36,512 nt of DNA from Acidobacteriota bacterium. GTDB taxonomy: Bacteria > Acidobacteriota > Vicinamibacteria > Vicinamibacterales > UBA2999. This document shows positions 35,757 to 36,512 of the stretch, one piece after another. Position numbers and translations under genes: made by a program. How positions within the stretch are numbered: position 1 is the stretch's first letter; each line of letters begins with the position of its first letter. The notes beneath the pieces are model-generated. The model was given only the letters and a program-made list of their open reading frames with translations. It ran no database searches and had not been told where the DNA came from. The stretch covers positions 1 to 36,512 of the forward strand of contig JAKFYA010000236.1 of NCBI GenBank assembly GCA_021731095.1, given 5' to 3'.

Positions 35757-36478
35757 CCGCGCCGGTCGACGCGCACCACGATCTGATTGGCGAAGAGGTT
35801 GGGCCAGAGCCGGTGCAGGCCGAAGACGGTGACCCCGTTGCTTGGCAGAATTGCGGCGTCCGGCAGGCCCAGACCAGTCAGCCACTCGCGAAAGTCAGGC
35901 AGCGACCAGAACCGGACGTGTTCACCGGGAAAGACGGCCCACTGAACCGGGAAGCGGCCGAACAGCAGCCGGAGCCGGTGCGGGAAGTAGGCAATGTTGG
36001 GAAAGGTGAGCCACAGCGTGGTACCGGTCAGCGCCCAGGCCTGTCGCAGGAGGCCTTCAGCATCGGCCACGTGCTCGATGACCTCGCTCATGATCACGGC
36101 GTCGAAGGGGCCGGCCGTGGCCACGGCGTCCAGCGTTCCGACCCGCACATCAAGGCCGGCCGCCCGGGCTCTGGCCGCGCCGGTCTCGCTGACATCAAGT
36201 CCGAGCGCCACAACGCCTTTGCGCTCCCGCAGATGGCACAGCAGCACACCGTCCCCGCAGCCCACGTCAAGCACGCGGGCACCGCGAGGCATCCCCTCTT
36301 CAATCAGGAGGAAGCGGGGATGCAGGCTGCCTGGATGGCGGTCGTTCCAGTAGGCGTCATAGTCGATGGCGCGGCCATTGAAGCCGGCCGGGCCCACGGC
36401 ACCGGAGATGCCGCGCTTCAGTTCGAGCCAGCTGAACCAGGCCGAGACCAGCGACCGTTTCAGAGCCGAATCACGCAC
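35753..36478 (-). CDS. Class I SAM-dependent methyltransferase
   Basis: ARVLDVGCGDGVLLCHLRERKGVVALGLDVSETG; FDAVIMSEVIEHVADAEGLLRQAWAL. GTG start in track; the true start could lie further upstream, beyond the window. Confidence 0.85.
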   Translation of the reverse strand: MRDSALKRSLVSAWFSWLELKRGISGAVGPAGFNGRAIDYDAYWNDRHPGSLHPRFLLIEEGMPRGARVLDVGCGDGVLLCHLRERKGVVALGLDVSETGAARARAAGLDVRVGTLDAVATAGPFDAVIMSEVIEHVADAEGLLRQAWALTGTTLWLTFPNIAYFPHRLRLLFGRFPVQWAVFPGEHVRFWSLPDFREWLTGLGLPDAAILPSNGVTVFGLHRLWPNLFANQIVVRVDRRG

Positions 36479-36512
36479 GCGGTGCCTGCAGGGCGCGCCA
36501 CGAAGGCGGCAA

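Noticed and set aside
1-36512. CRISPR arrays, tRNA/rRNA genes, transposases or integrases
   Set aside because: No regularly spaced direct repeats, no recognisable tRNA/rRNA segments and no mobile-element proteins found by reading; subtle structured RNAs cannot be excluded without computation.

Overview
High-GC bacterial window; the outer-membrane export genes imply a Gram-negative envelope. Most of it is an extracellular/capsular polysaccharide locus: BY-kinase, Wzy/O-antigen-ligase-like membrane proteins, initiating sugar transferase, about nine glycosyltransferases (one with two GT domains), carbamoyltransferase, polysaccharide deacetylase, Wzm/Wzt-type ABC exporter, OPX/Wza-like exporter and an outer-membrane beta-barrel. 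Embedded at about 2356-11110 is what reads as an unusually heavily tailored lasso-peptide (RiPP) gene cluster. The plus strand carries a PqqD-like RRE (B1), a transglutaminase-like leader protease (B2) and a nucleotidyltransferase. The divergent minus-strand operon carries an asparagine-synthetase-like lasso cyclase, a 54-aa precursor missing from the supplied ORF track (7116-7280, minus), an HPr-kinase-like kinase, two tandem 2OG-Fe(II) oxygenases, a PRMT-like methyltransferase and a B12-binding radical SAM enzyme. The precursor has a lasso-type leader (YxxPxLxxYGDL) and a predicted core AKGGKKSDGIRKTTKS. Asp is at core position 8 and Ser is C-terminal, the residue phosphorylated by known lasso kinases. 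A second notable signal is three GATC sites at exact 6-nt spacing (33589-33604) immediately upstream of a Dam-like adenine methyltransferase gene. All calls come from reading motifs in the sequence; no database search was run.
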